Both the position numbers and the translations under genes were made by a program. A DNA stretch of 7,438 nt from an uncultured Verrucomicrobiota bacterium (GTDB lineage: Bacteria; Verrucomicrobiota; Kiritimatiellia; RFP12; UBA1067). Under the pieces are notes generated by a model. It was not told the DNA's origin and made no database searches. It saw only the letters and a program-made list of their open reading frames with translations. Shown piece by piece: positions 6,300 to 7,438 of this stretch. Location: contig CAMPAF010000144.1 of assembly GCA_946631535.1 (NCBI GenBank), forward strand, positions 1 through 7,438. Direction: 5' to 3'. Numbering within the stretch: the stretch's first letter is position 1; the number at the start of each line of letters is the position of its first letter.

Positions 6300-6384
6300 T
6301 CCCAGTCATAGATGGACATCATGTGAACCTTTGGGCGCGGGAAGGCGTTTAATTAGCGGTAATTGGATAATCAAGGACGAGAAG

Positions 6385-7110
6385 ATGGATGCATTGAAGG
6401 CGACAGGGTTGGCGCACGCGTACGGCAAGGGCGCGGCGCGGACGGACGTGCTGAAGGATTTCGAACTCGCGCTCGCGCCAGGCGCGTTCGAGGCGCTCAT
6501 GGGGCCTAGCGGCAGCGGGAAGTCGACATTCCTGCATCTTGCCGCCGGACTGATCACGCCGTCCGCCGGACGCATCGAGATCGGCGGTACCGACGTGACG
6601 GCGTTCTCCGACAGCGCCGCCGCCAAGTTCCGCCGCCGCCACGTGGGCGTGGTGTTCCAGAGCTTCAACCTGCTCGACGCCATCACCGTGTCCGAGAACA
6701 TCGTCCTGCCGGTAAAGCTCGACCATGGCCGAGCCGATCCCGCTCGCCTAGCCGCGCTTGTGAAGAAGCTCGGTCTCGACGGCAAGGAGAATCGCCGCCC
6801 ACCAGAGCTCTCCGGCGGCGAACGCCAGCGCGTTGCCATCGCCCGTGCGCTCTTCGCGGAGCCAGACGTGATTCTCGCAGACGAGCCGACCGGCAACCTG
6901 GACGTGGCCGCCTCATGCAGCCTCTGCGCGCTTTTGGCCGAGCTGAATGCCGACGAGAAGAGCGCCATACTGCTTGTGACGCACGACCCTGTGGTGGCCG
7001 CCGCCGCCAGCAAGGTCCATTTTCTGAAGGACGGCAAGATCGCCGCCTCGTGCGATACGGAGGGAGTGGCTGAGAAGGTGGCCAGGAAGTATCTGGAAGT
7101 GTACGGATGA
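6385..7110 (+). CDS. ABC transporter ATP-binding protein, MacB/LolD type
   Basis: This 241-residue cytoplasmic ATPase would power a membrane permease. Start 6385 is chosen because AAGGA (6373-6377) lies seven bases upstream and the family N-terminus (MDALKATGLAHAYGKG) begins there; the frame extends 40 codons further upstream only through palindromic repeat DNA. All ABC motifs are intact: Walker A GPSGSGKST (residues 40-48), Q-loop Q92 in VVFQSFNLL, signature LSGGERQR (142-149), Walker B VILADE (162-167), D-loop near GNLD (170-173) and switch H200 in VTHD. The EPTGNLD and FQSFNLL sequences place it in the LolD/MacB/FtsE-like group, whose partners are FtsX-like permeases. Such a permease appears to begin 66 bp downstream. 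Substrate is not predictable from this gene. Stop is TGA 7108-7110. Confidence 0.95.
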   Translation: MDALKATGLAHAYGKGAARTDVLKDFELALAPGAFEALMGPSGSGKSTFLHLAAGLITPSAGRIEIGGTDVTAFSDSAAAKFRRRHVGVVFQSFNLLDAITVSENIVLPVKLDHGRADPARLAALVKKLGLDGKENRRPPELSGGERQRVAIARALFAEPDVILADEPTGNLDVAASCSLCALLAELNADEKSAILLVTHDPVVAAAASKVHFLKDGKIAASCDTEGVAEKVARKYLEVYG

Positions 7111-7173
7111 TTAGCGGCTAGTGGCTAGTGGTTAGTAGTTAGTGGCTAGTTGTTGGTGATGAGTGAAGAGTAG
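7111..7173 (+). repeat. Heptanucleotide tandem array between the ABC ATPase and permease genes
   Basis: Nine 7-bp units run from the base after the ATPase stop to three bases before the permease ATG. The first six are clear (TTAGCGG, CTAGTGG, CTAGTGG, TTAGTAG, TTAGTGG, CTAGTTG), with consensus YTAGTGG. The last three are degenerate (TTGGTGA, TGAGTGA, AGAGTAG). A period of seven spreads the TAG stops over all three forward frames. The degenerate end supplies AAGAG, the only Shine-Dalgarno-like sequence before 7177. Confidence 0.82.
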
Positions 7174-7176
7174 ACG

Positions 7177-7438
7177 ATGTTAAAGAATCTGGTCATGAGA
7201 GGTGGGAAGGTGCGGTTCGCGTGCGCGGCGGCGGGCGTGGCGATTGCCGCAGGGGCAGTGGTGTTCATGTTCTCGCTCACGGCCACGAACCGCGCGCAGG
7301 CCCCCGCATTGGCCATGCGCGCCGCTGCACCGTGGGCGGCGTGGTACTTCGACTGGCCCATGGGCCAGCGCGGTGGGTTTAAGGAGTCTAATGTCGTTAA
7401 GGAGTCTAATGGGTCTAAGGGGTTTAAGGAGTCTAAGG
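7177..7438 (+). CDS. Probable ABC transporter permease (FtsX/MacB-like), N-terminal fragment
   Basis: An 87-codon reading frame runs open off the right edge. It begins MLKNLVMRGGKVRF, a short basic stretch, followed by one hydrophobic helix at about residues 12-34 ending in SLTATN. This layout matches the N-terminus of FtsX/MacB-type permeases (short cytoplasmic start, TM1, then a large periplasmic domain). The assignment also rests on the ATPase gene directly upstream. Residues 35-66 (ATNRAQAPALAM...WYFDWPMGQRG) would be the start of the periplasmic part. From residue 67 to the window edge the protein is encoded by a 9-bp tandem repeat, giving a hydrophilic K/E/S/N-rich stretch. A weak AAGAG lies six bases before the ATG. 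If the repeat is a late insertion the frame might close outside the window, leaving a truncated gene. Confidence 0.68.
   Translation, partial: MLKNLVMRGGKVRFACAAAGVAIAAGAVVFMFSLTATNRAQAPALAMRAAAPWAAWYFDWPMGQRGGFKESNVVKESNGSKGFKESK
7375..7438 (+). repeat. Nonanucleotide tandem array inside the permease reading frame
   Basis: Seven 9-bp units start at 7375, 7384, 7393, 7402, 7411, 7420 and 7429, and an eighth begins at the window edge. The consensus is GRGTYTAAG; the units are GGGTTTAAG, GAGTCTAAT, GTCGTTAAG, GAGTCTAAT, GGGTCTAAG, GGGTTTAAG and GAGTCTAAG. In the permease frame they encode GFK, ESN, VVK, ESN, GSK, GFK and ESK. The TAA of each unit lies in another frame, so the ORF stays open. 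AAGGAG recurs at 7381, 7399 and 7425. Confidence 0.88.

Noticed and set aside
6351..6371. AATTA-GCGG-TAATT inverted repeat and GATAAT as a promoter/operator for the ABC ATPase
   Set aside because: No -35 at suitable spacing, and the arms are only five bases in an AT-rich patch, so chance is likely.
6265..6384. A 40-codon N-terminal extension of the ABC ATPase starting at 6265 (MDGPRNGRDARC...)
   Set aside because: It is translated palindromic repeat DNA, has no ribosome site, and the ATPase family N-terminus begins at 6385 after a good AAGGA.

Overview
The window reads as high-GC chromosomal DNA of a Gram-negative anaerobe. The anaerobic ribonucleotide reductase pair nrdD-nrdG points to anaerobic life. 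A TolC/OprM-type outer-membrane lipoprotein shows that there is an outer membrane. A secreted beta-helix glycan-active protein suggests a polysaccharide-degrading lifestyle. Dispersed palindromes of the AACGGGC...GCCCGTT type and 'DAQERVP'-encoding type resemble repeats I associate with Verrucomicrobiota/Kiritimatiellota/Lentisphaerota/Planctomycetota genomes. That placement is an inference from memory, not a search result.

All genes lie on the + strand. (1) Positions 1-848: the 3' end of nrdD, with its zinc-binding cysteines and glycyl-radical site, then nrdG, its radical-SAM activase. An octanucleotide tandem array joins them and supplies the nrdD stop, the nrdG Shine-Dalgarno-like sequence and the first bases of the nrdG start. 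(2) Positions 887-4617: a secreted right-handed beta-helix protein resembling GH141, then a papain-fold (C1) cysteine peptidase with one transmembrane segment. The peptidase start GTG overlaps the upstream stop by one base (TAGTG), with an AGGAGG inside the upstream gene. (3) Positions 4618-4694: an extended -10 promoter overlapped by palindromes, driving (4) an OprM/NodT-type outer-membrane efflux lipoprotein (4695-6200). (5) Positions 6201-6384: a non-coding gap with several hairpins. (6) Positions 6385-7438: a MacB/LolD-type ABC ATPase and the beginning of its probable permease, which runs off the window.

In function, NrdG installs the glycyl radical on NrdD for anaerobic dNTP synthesis. 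The beta-helix protein and the peptidase appear to be translationally coupled, but their joint role is unknown. The outer-membrane factor, ATPase and permease could form a tripartite export system, although no periplasmic adaptor is present here.

The most interesting structure is the repeat content. There are three short tandem arrays of different period (8, 7 and 9). Two fill stop-to-start gaps, and the third is a multiple of three and lies in frame inside the permease ORF. Separately, two near-identical 27-bp hairpin elements sit in the same frame inside the beta-helix gene, each adding nine codons. This looks like Rickettsia palindromic elements. Together these suggest a genome in which small repeats are tolerated or positioned according to coding frame.
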